A DNA stretch of 23,605 nt from Streptomyces sp. NRRL F-6676 (GCF_000725625.1 NZ_JOHS01000081.1:1-23605); one strand, 5' to 3'; numbered from the stretch's first letter, positions 9,390 to 16,780 are shown. Notes: a model not told the origin generated them from the letters alone. A program made the numbers and translations.

Positions 9390-9435
9390 CACACTTGGGG
9401 GGCGCGTTGTCGGCCGGCGGTCGGCGGGCGTCGTT

Positions 9436-9495
9436 CGCGCCCGTGCGGGGCGCGGGGAACCGCGCGAGAAACCACGAACCCACCCGCACCCAGCG
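9436..9495. repeat. Interspersed GC-rich intergenic repeat, copy c, with hairpin
   Basis: CGCGCCC (9436-9442), GTGC loop and GGGCGCG (9448-9454) form a stem. This is followed by GGGGAACCGCGCGA, then ACCACGAACC and ACCCGCACCC. The order of blocks is as in copies b and d, with AGAAACC replacing the usual CCAGCC. It ends a few bases before the pit stop codon and may act as the pit terminator. Confidence 0.55.
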
Positions 9496-9500
9496 GAGCG

Positions 9501-10499
9501 CTACAGCACCGCCAGGTCGACCACCCAATAGCTCAACGCGGCGACAGCCCCGGCAGCCGGCATCGTGATGAACCACCCCAGCACGATGTTCTTGGCCACC
9601 CCCCACCGCACCGCGTTCACCCTCCGGGTCGCCCCGACGCCCATGATCGCCGACGTGATCACATGCGTCGTGGAAATCGGCGCCTTGAACAGGAACGCCG
9701 TCGTGAACATGATCGACGCCCCCGTCGTCTCCGCCGCGAACCCCTGCGGCGGATCAAGCTCGATGATCTTCCGCCCCAGCGTCCGCATGATCCGCCAGCC
9801 ACCCGCGTACGTCCCCAGCGACAACATCACCGCGCACACGAGCTTGACCCACACCGGAATCGGATCGCCGTAGTCCTCGACATCCGCGATGACCAGCGCC
9901 ATCACCACGATGCCCATGGTCTTCTGCGCGTCCTGGAGACCATGCCCCAGCGCCATCCCCGCCGCGGACACCGTCTGCGCGATCCGGAACCCCCGCTTCG
10001 CCTTGTGCGGATTGGCCCGCCGGAAGATCCACATGATCGCGGTCATCACGAGATAGCCGACGATCAGACCGACGATCGGCGACAGGAACATCGGGATGAC
10101 GACCTTGTCGAGCACCCCGTTCCAGTAGACCTTGATCCCCCCGGCCAGCGCCGCCCCGACCATCCCGCCGAACAACGCGTGCGAGGAGGACGAGGGCAGC
10201 CCGAAGTACCAGGTCACGAGGTTCCACACGATCGCGCCGACGAGCGCGGCGAAGAGGATCCCCATCCCCTTCGACCCCTCGGGCGTGTCGATCAGCCCCT
10301 CACTGACCGTCTTGGCGACCCCGGAGCCGAGGAACGCGCCGGCGAGGTTCATCACGGCCGCCATCGCGAGCGCGGCACGCGGGGTCAGCGCCCGCGTCGA
10401 CACCGAGGTGGCGATCGCGTTGGCCGAGTCGTGGAAACCGTTGGTGTACGTGAAGAAGAGCGCGACCGCGACGGTCACGATCAGAGCGAAGGTGTCCAT
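9501..10499 (-). CDS. pit: Low-affinity inorganic phosphate transporter, PiT/PHO4 family
   Basis: Pit permeases import metal-phosphate driven by the proton gradient. The 332-aa product has about ten hydrophobic segments. It carries the two PHO4 signature repeats: an N-terminal one, FTYTNGFHDSANAIATSVSTRAL (residues 17-39), and a C-terminal one around residues 255-285 with FKAPISTTHVITSAIMGVG. The ATG at 10499 has GAGG 7 bases upstream. It lies 9 bp downstream of the DUF47 gene and is certainly co-transcribed with it. The pair faces the pst operon, so low- and high-affinity phosphate uptake are encoded side by side. Confidence 0.95.
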   Translation of the reverse strand: MDTFALIVTVAVALFFTYTNGFHDSANAIATSVSTRALTPRAALAMAAVMNLAGAFLGSGVAKTVSEGLIDTPEGSKGMGILFAALVGAIVWNLVTWYFGLPSSSSHALFGGMVGAALAGGIKVYWNGVLDKVVIPMFLSPIVGLIVGYLVMTAIMWIFRRANPHKAKRGFRIAQTVSAAGMALGHGLQDAQKTMGIVVMALVIADVEDYGDPIPVWVKLVCAVMLSLGTYAGGWRIMRTLGRKIIELDPPQGFAAETTGASIMFTTAFLFKAPISTTHVITSAIMGVGATRRVNAVRWGVAKNIVLGWFITMPAAGAVAALSYWVVDLAVL

Positions 10500-10508
10500 G
10501 GACGCGCC

Positions 10509-11129
10509 TCAGGACTCCTTGACCGCAATGGTCTCCACGGTGTTCGCCACGTGCTCGAAGGCGTCGGCCGCCTCCTCCAGGACGTCCACGATCTGCTTCA
10601 GCTTGAGCACCTCGATGGCGTCGTACTTGCCGTTGAAGAGCGTGGCCAGCAGCTTGCGGTGGACCTGGTCGGCCTGGTTCTCCAGCCGGTTGACCTCGAT
10701 CCAGTACTCGGTGAGGTTGTCCATGGTCCGCAGGTTCGGCATGGCCTCGGCGGTCAGCTCGGCCGCCCGCGCCAGCACCTCGATCTGCCGTTCGACGCCC
10801 TTGGGCAGTTCCTCGATGTTGTAGAGGACGACCAGGTCGACGGCCTCCTCCATGAAGTCCATGATGTCGTCCAGGGACGACGCGAGGTTGTAGATGTCCT
10901 CGCGGTCGAAGGGCGTGATGAACGAGGAGTTCAGCTGGTGGAAGATCGCGTGCGTGGCGTCGTCACCTGCGTGTTCCGCGGCCCGCATACGCTCTGCGAT
11001 CTCGGCCCGGGCGGAGGTGTCCGCCCCGAGCAGTTCCATCAGGAGCTTCGAGCCCGTGACGATGTTGTCCGCGGACGCGGCGAACATGTCATAGAAGCTC
11101 GTCTCCCTGGGGGTCAGACGAAAGCGCAC
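10509..11129 (-). CDS. DUF47 family (PhoU-like) Pit accessory protein
   Basis: The 206-aa all-helical protein matches the DUF47/PhoU-like family that is typically encoded next to Pit transporters and thought to modulate them. Visible features are the N-terminal RLTPRETSFYDMFAASADN, the acidic metal-binding-type stretch ITPFDREDIYNLASSLDDIMDF and the C-terminal KLKQIVDVLEEAADAFEHVANTVETIAVKES. The start is GTG 11129 with GAGGA 7 bases upstream. A possible promoter on the minus strand is TTAGCC - 18 bp - TAGCAT in the ~290-bp gap shared with csoR; I saw no convincing PHO box there. It should not be confused with the PhoU that partners PhoR elsewhere in the genome. Confidence 0.92.
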   Translation of the reverse strand: MRFRLTPRETSFYDMFAASADNIVTGSKLLMELLGADTSARAEIAERMRAAEHAGDDATHAIFHQLNSSFITPFDREDIYNLASSLDDIMDFMEEAVDLVVLYNIEELPKGVERQIEVLARAAELTAEAMPNLRTMDNLTEYWIEVNRLENQADQVHRKLLATLFNGKYDAIEVLKLKQIVDVLEEAADAFEHVANTVETIAVKES

Positions 11130-11300
11130 GTGGGGTCCTCGGGATGCTTCGGTTTCGGTCAGGCTGATGCTAGGCGCATCATCCGGCCACGGCTAACGGG
11201 CCGTCCCCAGTGTCGCCCATTCGAACACCGTGCTCGGCACGGGGGCGGGTCCTTGAGTACGGCCGGGCGTACCGGCCAAGCGGTCTCTACCCGGCGGAGT

Positions 11301-11330
11301 CCCGTACCATATACGGGCGGGGGGTATATG
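11301..11330. promoter_or_regulatory. Probable CsoR operator upstream of csoR
   Basis: The sequence reads CATATAC (11308-11314), nine bases containing a G-run, then GTATATG (11324-11330), a perfect 7-bp inverted repeat. On the minus strand the centre reads TATACCCCCCGCCCGTATA, close to the TACCC...GGGTA-type operators of CsoR proteins, which are palindromes around a G/C tract. A second overlapping inverted repeat, CCCGTA (11301-11306) with TACGGG (11312-11317), shares its left half. The site is about 95 bp upstream of the csoR start, consistent with autoregulation. Confidence 0.7.
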
Positions 11331-11422
11331 CGGCATAACGTTGCACTTCCCGCCCGTTTTCCCCTCCCTCCGGCCCTCTTCCCTTTTCCCTCTGCCCTCT
11401 CTTCCCTTCCCAGGAGGACGCG

Positions 11423-11815
11423 ATGACGACCCCGCCCCCCGAGGCCGGCCCGCCGGCGCCCTCCACGACGACGGTGGCGGACGCGACGGCGCAGGGTGCG
11501 GCCACGCCCGTGCTCACGGACCACGACCGCGGCATCCACGGCTACCACAAACAGAAGGACGAGCACCTCAAACGACTGCGCCGCATCGAGGGCCAGGTCA
11601 GGGGCCTGCAACGGATGGTCGACGAGGACGTCTACTGCATCGACATACTCACCCAGGTCTCCGCCTCGACGAAGGCCCTCCAGTCCTTCGCCCTCCAGCT
11701 CCTGGAGGAACATCTCCGGCACTGCGTCGCCGACGCGGCCCGCAAGGGCGGCGACGAGATCGACACGAAGGTGGAAGAGGCGACAAAGGCGATCGCACGC
11801 CTGCTGCGCACGTAG
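11423..11815 (+). CDS. csoR: Copper-sensing transcriptional repressor CsoR
   Basis: CsoR tetramers repress copper-homeostasis genes and release DNA on binding Cu(I). The 130-aa product has a disordered ~35-residue N-terminal tail, then the three-helix domain (HLKRLRRIEGQVRGLQRMV, CIDILTQVSASTKALQSFAL, EEHLRHCV). The Cu(I) ligands are all present: Cys72, His97 and Cys101, with the same spacing as Cys75/His100/Cys104 of the characterised S. lividans CsoR. The ATG is preceded by AGGAGG. No copper chaperone or P-type ATPase gene is adjacent, so regulated targets other than csoR itself lie elsewhere. Confidence 0.94.
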   Translation: MTTPPPEAGPPAPSTTTVADATAQGAATPVLTDHDRGIHGYHKQKDEHLKRLRRIEGQVRGLQRMVDEDVYCIDILTQVSASTKALQSFALQLLEEHLRHCVADAARKGGDEIDTKVEEATKAIARLLRT

Positions 11816-11816
11816 G

Positions 11817-11848
11817 GACGGGGGGCGGGGGGGGGCGAAGCCCCCGTC
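11817..11848. terminator. Bidirectional terminator between csoR and the small minus-strand gene
   Basis: GACGGGGG (11817-11824) pairs with CCCCCGTC (11841-11848); a tighter alternative hairpin is GGGGG-CGAAG-CCCCC (11831-11845). It sits exactly between the two convergent stop codons and overlaps the stop of the minus-strand gene by two bases. Confidence 0.6.
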
Positions 11849-12020
11849 AGTCCCAGTCCCCGGAGTCCTCCCCGACCCGCAGCACCCGGTCGATGCTCTC
11901 GAGCGACAACCGGTCGCCCCGCGCCGCGGACGCCGCGATGATCAGCTCCCCGCACAGCTCGATCTCGGCAAGAGCCACGTGGTCCTGAACCGCCATCCCA
12001 CCGACCGGAGCCACGCGCAT
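11847..12020 (-). CDS. Small hypothetical protein (57 aa), conserved-looking
   Basis: The predicted product starts MRVAPVGGMAVQDHVALAEIE and continues as a short helical acidic protein ending RVGEDSGDWD. The start ATG at 12020 is preceded by GGAAGAGG at good distance; a second ATG eight codons in (MAVQDHV) is an alternative. The segment ALAEIELCGELIIAASA resembles a small protein I recall from many Streptomyces genomes, but no function is known to me. It is convergent with csoR and lies about 100 bp downstream of the lipoprotein gene on the same strand. Confidence 0.65.
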   Translation of the reverse strand: MRVAPVGGMAVQDHVALAEIELCGELIIAASAARGDRLSLESIDRVLRVGEDSGDWD

Positions 12021-12120
12021 CACCTCTTCCTGCCGCCACCGACCTCCAAGAGTAGGGAGCGGCACACGCCCCGCGCATGGCACGGAAGGGCTAGTTCTCG
12101 CGCCCGTGCCGTGGCGCCAG

Positions 12121-12954
12121 TCACTTTTCGGCAATTTTCCCGTCGTAGATGTCGGCCCCCCGGGGCAGCCGCACGTCGACGTCCACCCCGAAGTCGTACA
12201 GCAGCGCCGTCGACGCGACCGCGACCGGGTCCTTGGACTGTCCGCCCACGAAGCTGAACCGGTGCCGGATCTTCCGGATCCGCCCCTGGTCGTCGAGGTA
12301 CACGTCGAACGGCACCTCGGCGGTGGCGAACCCCTTGGCCGCCGCGGCGAGGGGCCCCCGGTTCACCGCGGAGGCGTCGCGCGCGGCGAGTGCGAGGTCG
12401 GCGGTGCCGCGGTAGTGCCGTACAGGGGTTCCGGCGACCTCGGTCCGCCCGACGTACGTCGCCGTACGCGCCCCGCGCAGCACCTCGGCCGCGGCGTACG
12501 GGTCGGTGACGCCGCCGGTGACGAGGTTGCCGTCGGAGAGGGTGCCGGTGTCGACCCGTACCCATTTGTCGGCGGGGACGCCGGCCCCGCGGTTCTTCAT
12601 GAACAGCGCGCCGGGCGCGAGGAGTTCGGTGATGGGCCGGTGCTCGCGCGCGCCGGCGGGGTCCTCGGGGAGGAGCACCTTCAGCCGGCCGAGCCGCTCG
12701 CGGTAGTCGTACACACCGGCGCCGCGGATGGTGACGCGGGTGCCGCCGGTGGCCATCTCCATGGAGGTCCGCGCCTGGGAGGTGCCGGCCCGCACGAGCC
12801 GGGCGGCGGCTCCGTGCAGTACGGCGACGGTGTCACCGCCGGACGCCGCTTCCTGCGCCCCGGCGCGCTCACCGGAACACCCGCCCGCGCAGACCCCCAG
12901 GGCCGCGGCCACGACGACCGCCGCACTCGTCCGCCAGTGCCGCCGCGCCACCAT
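12121..12954 (-). CDS. Putative lipoprotein, LppX/LprAFG-like
   Basis: The 277-aa product starts with a signal peptide (MVARRHWRTS, hydrophobic 11-21) ending in a slightly atypical lipobox, AGGC with Cys26. The mature part has repeated beta-strand-like segments (TSMEMATGGTRVTIRGAGVYDY, TYVGRTEVAGTPVRHYRGTADL, PFDVYLDDQGRIRKIRHRFSF). These look like the LolA/LppX_LprAFG fold of actinobacterial lipoproteins that bind lipids. The ATG at 12954 has only a weak G-rich ribosome binding site. Position between the small gene and the transglycosylase locus agrees with a conserved streptomycete lipoprotein. The substrate is unknown. Confidence 0.8.
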   Translation of the reverse strand: MVARRHWRTSAAVVVAAALGVCAGGCSGERAGAQEAASGGDTVAVLHGAAARLVRAGTSQARTSMEMATGGTRVTIRGAGVYDYRERLGRLKVLLPEDPAGAREHRPITELLAPGALFMKNRGAGVPADKWVRVDTGTLSDGNLVTGGVTDPYAAAEVLRGARTATYVGRTEVAGTPVRHYRGTADLALAARDASAVNRGPLAAAAKGFATAEVPFDVYLDDQGRIRKIRHRFSFVGGQSKDPVAVASTALLYDFGVDVDVRLPRGADIYDGKIAEK

Positions 12955-13068
12955 CGCCGTTACCCCCAGCCGGGTCGGTCCCGTCCCTCCAGTCGCCGGG
13001 TTAACGAGAACCGGGGATCCCCGTCACGCGCCGGATAGCACGGGACACCCCCTGGGTAACGTGTTGAC

Positions 13069-13224
13069 GTGCCGGAAGAACACCGCGACAGCGAACCCCA
13101 CCGCACCACCACCGTCGAACAGGGCCGCTTCTGCGCAGCCCGCTGCACCTGCGGCTGGCGCGGCCCAGCGAGAAGAGCCAGAAGCCTGGCCAGAACAGAC
13201 GCGGAAAACCACAGCGCCAACTAA
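13069..13224 (+). CDS. Small Cys-rich protein (51 aa)
   Basis: A 51-codon reading frame from GTG 13069 to TAA 13222-13224 encodes VPEEHRDSEPHRTTTVEQGR, then FCAARCTCGWRGPARRARSL, then ARTDAENHSAN. The CxxxCxCGWRGPxRR motif followed by an ARTDAExH tail is a pattern I recall in small Streptomyces proteins; three cysteines with spacing C-x3-C-x-C could bind metal. It is divergent from the lipoprotein gene. No good Shine-Dalgarno is visible, so a leaderless message or a slightly different start is possible. TAA is rare in this genome context, and the frame is followed by a hairpin at 13231-13249. Confidence 0.6.
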   Translation: MPEEHRDSEPHRTTTVEQGRFCAARCTCGWRGPARRARSLARTDAENHSAN

Positions 13225-13230
13225 AAAACC

Positions 13231-13300
13231 CGCGCCCCGTAGGGGCGCGGGGAACTGCGCGACCAGCCACGACGCACCCGCACTCCCCCACCCACCCCCA
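13231..13300. repeat. Interspersed GC-rich intergenic repeat, copy d, with perfect hairpin
   Basis: CGCGCCCC (13231-13238), a GTA loop and GGGGCGCG (13242-13249) form a perfect 8-bp stem. The block GGGGAACTGCGCGACCAGCC, ACGACGCACCCGCAC follows. The first part matches copies b and c closely. It is located immediately after the small Cys-rich gene and probably terminates it. Confidence 0.65.
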
Positions 13301-13321
13301 TCCCCCACCCCCTCCGGGGGG

Positions 13322-13342
13322 CCTGGGGGCGGAGCCCCCAGG
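13322..13342. terminator. Hairpin terminator downstream of the PAP2 gene
   Basis: CCTGGGGGC (13322-13330), GGA loop and GCCCCCAGG (13334-13342) make a perfect 9-bp stem. The flanking G-rich stretch up to 13377 resembles another recurrent Streptomyces intergenic motif, of which only one copy is present here. It lies about 50 bp beyond the PAP2 stop codon on the minus strand. Confidence 0.65.
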
Positions 13343-13395
13343 TTCAGGATGGGAAGGGTAAGGGCGGCGGGGGCGAAAAAACCCGGCCGCCCCCC

Positions 13396-14082
13396 CTACG
13401 CCGCCAAATCCCGCTCCCCCGCGACCTCCGCCGACGCCTCGGCCACAACCGCCCGCCTCCGCGCCCGCACGACCCACCCCACCCGGGGCGACCTCTCCAC
13501 CACCCGCACCACCGGCGTCAGCAAAGCCATCGCCACCGGCGACAACAACAACGCCACCGCCGTCCCGAGCGCGAACCCGCCCACCACGTCGGTCGGATAG
13601 TGCACCCCCATGTACACCCGGCAGAACCCCTCGAGCAGCGCCAGCCCGATCCCCACCATCCCGAACCGCCGGTTGGCGACGAACAGCCCCACCGCGATCG
13701 CCATGGTCAGCGTCGCGTGATCGCTCACGAACGAGAAGTCGTTCTTCCCGTCGACGAGCACGTCGAGCCCGTCATGGTCGACGAACGGCCGCGGCCGCTC
13801 CACGAACCCCCGGATCGGCACGTTCACCAGCACCGCGATCCCGGCCGCGAGCGGCGCCCACACGAGCGCGGCCACGGAGGAGGCCGCCCCGTCACCACCC
13901 CGCCGGCGCACCCCCCACCAGCACCACAGCACCAGCACCACCATGGCGAGCAGCAGCCCGTACTCCCCGATGAACTCCATCACCCGGTCGAACCAGTGCG
14001 GTGCGTCCTTGGCCAGGCCGTTGATGTCGTACAGCAGCTCGACGTCGGGGTTCGACCCGGAGGATTCGGCGAGTCCAGCCAT
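13396..14082 (-). CDS. PAP2-family membrane phosphatase
   Basis: PAP2 proteins dephosphorylate lipid phosphates or pyrophosphates, such as undecaprenyl pyrophosphate or phosphatidic acid, at the membrane. The 228-aa product from ATG 14082 (AAGGGG upstream) has about five transmembrane segments. The three phosphatase motifs are present with variation: RGFVERPRP (Arg instead of the usual Lys), VSDHATL (in place of PSGH) and RVYMGVHYPTD with the R-x5-H-x3-D spacing intact. The C-terminus is basic (VVRARRRAVVAEASAEVA). It stands alone between the Cys-rich gene and the transglycosylase. The exact substrate cannot be told from sequence. Confidence 0.85.
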   Translation of the reverse strand: MAGLAESSGSNPDVELLYDINGLAKDAPHWFDRVMEFIGEYGLLLAMVVLVLWCWWGVRRRGGDGAASSVAALVWAPLAAGIAVLVNVPIRGFVERPRPFVDHDGLDVLVDGKNDFSFVSDHATLTMAIAVGLFVANRRFGMVGIGLALLEGFCRVYMGVHYPTDVVGGFALGTAVALLLSPVAMALLTPVVRVVERSPRVGWVVRARRRAVVAEASAEVAGERDLAA

Positions 14083-14449
14083 CGTGCAGCGGCCCCTTCG
14101 TCGTGATTGCCAGTCGCATCGGTGCGGCGGCGCCGTCCGCGCGCCTCCACGCACGTACACGCGTCACCGCGGGTTCCACCCCCGTGGCCGTAGAACGGAC
14201 CGGGCCGTCTCCGTGGCCCCGCTCGTGCCGCGGCGGGATCCGCACGGATGGTTGCCGCTGTCTACGTGAACAAGGAACGCACACCGCTCTCCGGAACGTT
14301 CCACGTTCCACCGAATGATCACGCAGACGTTATCGAAGAGAAATGCGTCGCCGCAGCTCAGAAGGTGCGTACGGGGGACGGTATCAAGCCAGCCGGCTCC
14401 CGCTCGCCCTCCGTTCGGGTAAGGCCCGTATCCCCTCCGAGGTGCTGTT
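14083..14449. other. Intergenic region with nested inverted and tandem heptamers
   Basis: This 367-bp gap has no convincing gene. Part of it (about 14240-14350) is clearly less GC-rich than its surroundings. GGAACGT (14293-14299) and ACGTTCC (14303-14309) form a perfect inverted repeat with a TCC spacer. ACGTTCCA also occurs twice in tandem (14296-14303, 14303-14310). The region is the upstream leader of the PAP2 gene on the minus strand and lies beyond the 3' end of the transglycosylase gene, so the site may be an operator for PAP2. A weak plus-strand reading frame at 14248-14490 has no family resemblance and is not called. Confidence 0.4.
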
Positions 14450-15451
14450 TCACACCGCGCTGGGGAGCGCTTTCGCGCCATCTTCGGTGACCCGGGTGGC
14501 GCCGAAGTAGTCAGGGGTGTCGATCGGATCGAACCGGATGACCGCCCCGGTCCTGGGCGCGTCGATCATGTACCCGCCACCGACGTAGATGCCGACGTGC
14601 CGGATGGCCCGGGAGTTGGTCAGATCGTCGGAGAAGAACACGAGATCACCGGGCCTCAGTTCGCTCCGTTTGGGGTGCGGTCCAGCGTTGTACTGGTCGT
14701 TGGCGACGCGCGGCAGCGTGATCCCGACCTTCTCGTACGCGGCCTTGGTCAGCCCCGAGCAGTCGAACCGCCCGCCGTCCGCCGCCGTTCCGTTGCCGCC
14801 CCACAGATACGGCGTCCCGAGCTTGGTCTGGGCGTAGTTGATGGCACCGGCGGCCTGCTCGCTCGGCTCCACCGCCGTCACGGGGGCGGCGAAGCTGTCG
14901 GCGAGCGTGGTGATCGTCTTGACGTAGTTCTGCGTCTCGGCGTACGGCGGCACGCCGTTGTAGCGGAGGACGGCGTCGGGACCCGCGTTGTACGCGGCGA
15001 GCATGTTCTTGGTGGGGTCGCCGGAGGCCGTCTTGACGTACTGGGCGAGCTTGCAGTCGTACGAGGCGGCCGACGGGATCGCGTCGGCGGGGTCCCAGAC
15101 GTCGCGCCGGCCGTCGCCGTTGCCGTCGACGCCGTGGGTGGCCCAGGTGCTGGGGATGAACTGCGCTATCCCCTCGGCCGCCGCCGCACTCCGCGCCTTC
15201 GGGTTGAACCCGCTCTCCTGGTAGAGCTGCGCGGCGAGCAGCGCCGGGTTGAGCGCCTCGCACTTGTTGCCGTACTTCTGGACGAGGTCCTGGTACGCGG
15301 CCGGCACGGCCCCCTTGGCCAGGGCCACGACACCGGCGCCGACGCCGTTGGCCATGTTCCCGGCGACCATGTAGACGCCGACGACGAGCACCATGACGAA
15401 GCTGAGACCGCCGCCGGCGGCAACGGTGACCCAGACCCACGCCTTACGCAC
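14450..15451 (-). CDS. Membrane-anchored lytic transglycosylase + NlpC/P60 endopeptidase
   Basis: The 333-aa bifunctional wall hydrolase has an N-terminal membrane anchor (residues about 6-31). An SLT-type transglycosylase domain follows (AAQLYQESGFNPKARS with catalytic Glu79; AAAEGIAQFIPSTWATHGVD), containing a DGNGDGRRD loop resembling calcium-binding sites. A C-terminal NlpC/P60 domain has Cys231 in RFDCSGLTKAAY and His285 in IRHVGIYVG. It would cleave glycan strands and stem peptides of peptidoglycan. I prefer GTG 15451 because GAGGGG then sits 9 bases upstream; TTG 15457 would be too close. From memory it corresponds to a conserved streptomycete gene at this position. No c-di-AMP riboswitch is visible upstream. 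Confidence 0.92.
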   Translation of the reverse strand: MRKAWVWVTVAAGGGLSFVMVLVVGVYMVAGNMANGVGAGVVALAKGAVPAAYQDLVQKYGNKCEALNPALLAAQLYQESGFNPKARSAAAAEGIAQFIPSTWATHGVDGNGDGRRDVWDPADAIPSAASYDCKLAQYVKTASGDPTKNMLAAYNAGPDAVLRYNGVPPYAETQNYVKTITTLADSFAAPVTAVEPSEQAAGAINYAQTKLGTPYLWGGNGTAADGGRFDCSGLTKAAYEKVGITLPRVANDQYNAGPHPKRSELRPGDLVFFSDDLTNSRAIRHVGIYVGGGYMIDAPRTGAVIRFDPIDTPDYFGATRVTEDGAKALPSAV

Positions 15452-15526
15452 CGTCAACCGCCCCTCGCCGGTCGGAAGTCCACCGCCCGTCAGTTTAGAG
15501 GCGGGGCCGCGCCGAGGGAATGATCA

Positions 15527-16318
15527 CTATTGCGCCATGACGGTCCGATACAGCCGCCCCGCGTCCCGGCCGAGGACGACGCTGTACGACACGTCCGCGG
15601 TGGCGCCGCCCTCCTCGTACCCGCCGATCACGCCGACGACGGCACCGGAGCGGTCCAGCCAGGGGCTGCCGCTGGTGCCACCGGTGAAGCCGGGGCAGTC
15701 GATGCGCCGCTGGGTGGGGCTGTGGGCGGTGGGGCGGTTGGCACAGACGATCGGTGCCTCCCGGGCGTCGGGGTATCCGACGACGGTGACGGGACGGGCA
15801 CCGGCACCGGCACCGGCCGGGCGCCCCACGCCGAAGACGTTCGCCCCGACGACGTCCTCCACACCCCTCCCCGCGCCGTCGCTCTCCAGCACGGCGAAGG
15901 CGAGGTCGTGGTCCTCGTCGGCGCCGTCCGCCCAGGCGTCGTCGTAGAACACGTCCCGCACCTTCCACACCCCATGGGGCGCCCTGCCGTCCCGGTACCC
16001 CGGCGCGAACCACGTCGTCCCGCCGCCGTCCACGCAGTGCGCGGCGGTGACGACGAGGTCGTGGCGGGGGCTGTGCACGACGGAGGCGGTGCAGAAGTGC
16101 CGGCGGTCGGCGTCGAGGAGGACGCCGACGCGGTCGGCGCGCGGCGAGGGCGGGGCGGTACGGGTCACGCCGAGGCGCTGCCTCCCGGGCCCCTCGTCGG
16201 CGGCGGCGACGCTGACGGACGTGGCGGCGAGCAGCACCGCACAGCCGAGCAGGAGGTGCCGCGACCGGAAGCGGCCGGAGCGGGCGGAGCCGCTCGGCAC
16301 ACATCGCTGGCGCTTCAT
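15527..16318 (-). CDS. Secreted trypsin-like serine protease
   Basis: The 263-aa product has a basic N-terminus and a signal peptide (hydrophobic stretch LLLGCAVLLAATSVSVAAA, residues 22-40), so it is exported. The chymotrypsin-fold catalytic triad is visible: His94 in VTAAHC, Asp138 in DHDLAFAVL and Ser216 in FTGGTSGSPW. Cysteines near His94 (Cys76 and Cys95) and Cys192/Cys208 suggest two disulfides. The start ATG at 16318 has a poor ribosome binding site, and it lies only 30 bp after the ATP-binding protein gene on the same strand, so translation may depend on that message. It faces away from the transglycosylase start, separated by 75 bp. Confidence 0.88.
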   Translation of the reverse strand: MKRQRCVPSGSARSGRFRSRHLLLGCAVLLAATSVSVAAADEGPGRQRLGVTRTAPPSPRADRVGVLLDADRRHFCTASVVHSPRHDLVVTAAHCVDGGGTTWFAPGYRDGRAPHGVWKVRDVFYDDAWADGADEDHDLAFAVLESDGAGRGVEDVVGANVFGVGRPAGAGAGARPVTVVGYPDAREAPIVCANRPTAHSPTQRRIDCPGFTGGTSGSPWLDRSGAVVGVIGGYEEGGATADVSYSVVLGRDAGRLYRTVMAQ

Positions 16319-16348
16319 TTCAGCCAGGGGTACCCGGGGACCGGCCGG

Positions 16349-16780
16349 TCACACCCGGCACTCGGCCCACAGCAGCTTGCCGCCGTGCGCGGAGCCGAGC
16401 TCGCGGAGGGCGTAGCCGCCGTAGTCGTCGGCGCAGGCCCGTACGAGGTGGAGCCCGCGCCCGGACTCGGCACCCGGGCCGGGCTTCGGTGCCGCCCGCT
16501 CGGTGCCGAAGCCGGGCGGGAGCGCGGGGCTCCGGTCCCACACCCCGACGCGCAACCGCCCGCGCCCGGCGTCGTACCGGATGCGCAGGGCGTACTCCCC
16601 GTCGGTGTGCGTCTGCGCGTTGGCGAGCAACTCGGCGGCGAGCAGCTCGGCGGTGGGGACGTGCGGCTCGAGCCCATAACTCCCGAGCACCCGCCGCAAG
16701 GTGCAGCGCCCGATCCCGGGTGCCCGTGGATCATGCGGAAGATGGAGGGTGTAGGCCCAGGACGGCGCTACGGTTGCCAT
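16349..16780 (-). CDS. GHKL ATP-binding protein (anti-sigma-factor-like, HATPase_c_2)
   Basis: The 143-aa single-domain ATPase is of the type abundant in Streptomyces and related to SpoIIAB/RsbW anti-sigma kinases. The N box is ELLANAQTHT (Asn54), a degenerate G1 box is VWDRSP (Asp82), and the G2 box is SGRGLHLVRACADDYG (108 onwards). The ATG at 16780 follows GGAG by 6 bases. It is divergent from the XRE/DUF5753 regulator with a ~215-bp shared control region, an arrangement seen at whiJ-type loci. Kinase activity and targets are unknown. Confidence 0.88.
   Translation of the reverse strand: MATVAPSWAYTLHLPHDPRAPGIGRCTLRRVLGSYGLEPHVPTAELLAAELLANAQTHTDGEYALRIRYDAGRGRLRVGVWDRSPALPPGFGTERAAPKPGPGAESGRGLHLVRACADDYGGYALRELGSAHGGKLLWAECRV

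Noticed and set aside
6870..9392. Long minus-strand frame across pstC, pstA and pstB
   Set aside because: Antisense to three well-supported transporter genes; composition rich in Asp, Glu, Arg and Gly without any motif.
9336..11426. Long plus-strand frame opposite pit and the DUF47 gene
   Set aside because: His/Arg/Asp-rich antisense translation; the minus strand holds clear Pit and DUF47 proteins.
14248..14490. 80-codon plus-strand frame in the gap upstream of PAP2
   Set aside because: No good ribosome binding site, no family resemblance, and the last part overlaps the transglycosylase 3' end.
15452..15526. c-di-AMP (ydaO) riboswitch upstream of the SLT/NlpC hydrolase
   Set aside because: Such riboswitches control some Streptomyces wall hydrolases, but the 75-bp gap is too short and shows none of the expected structure.
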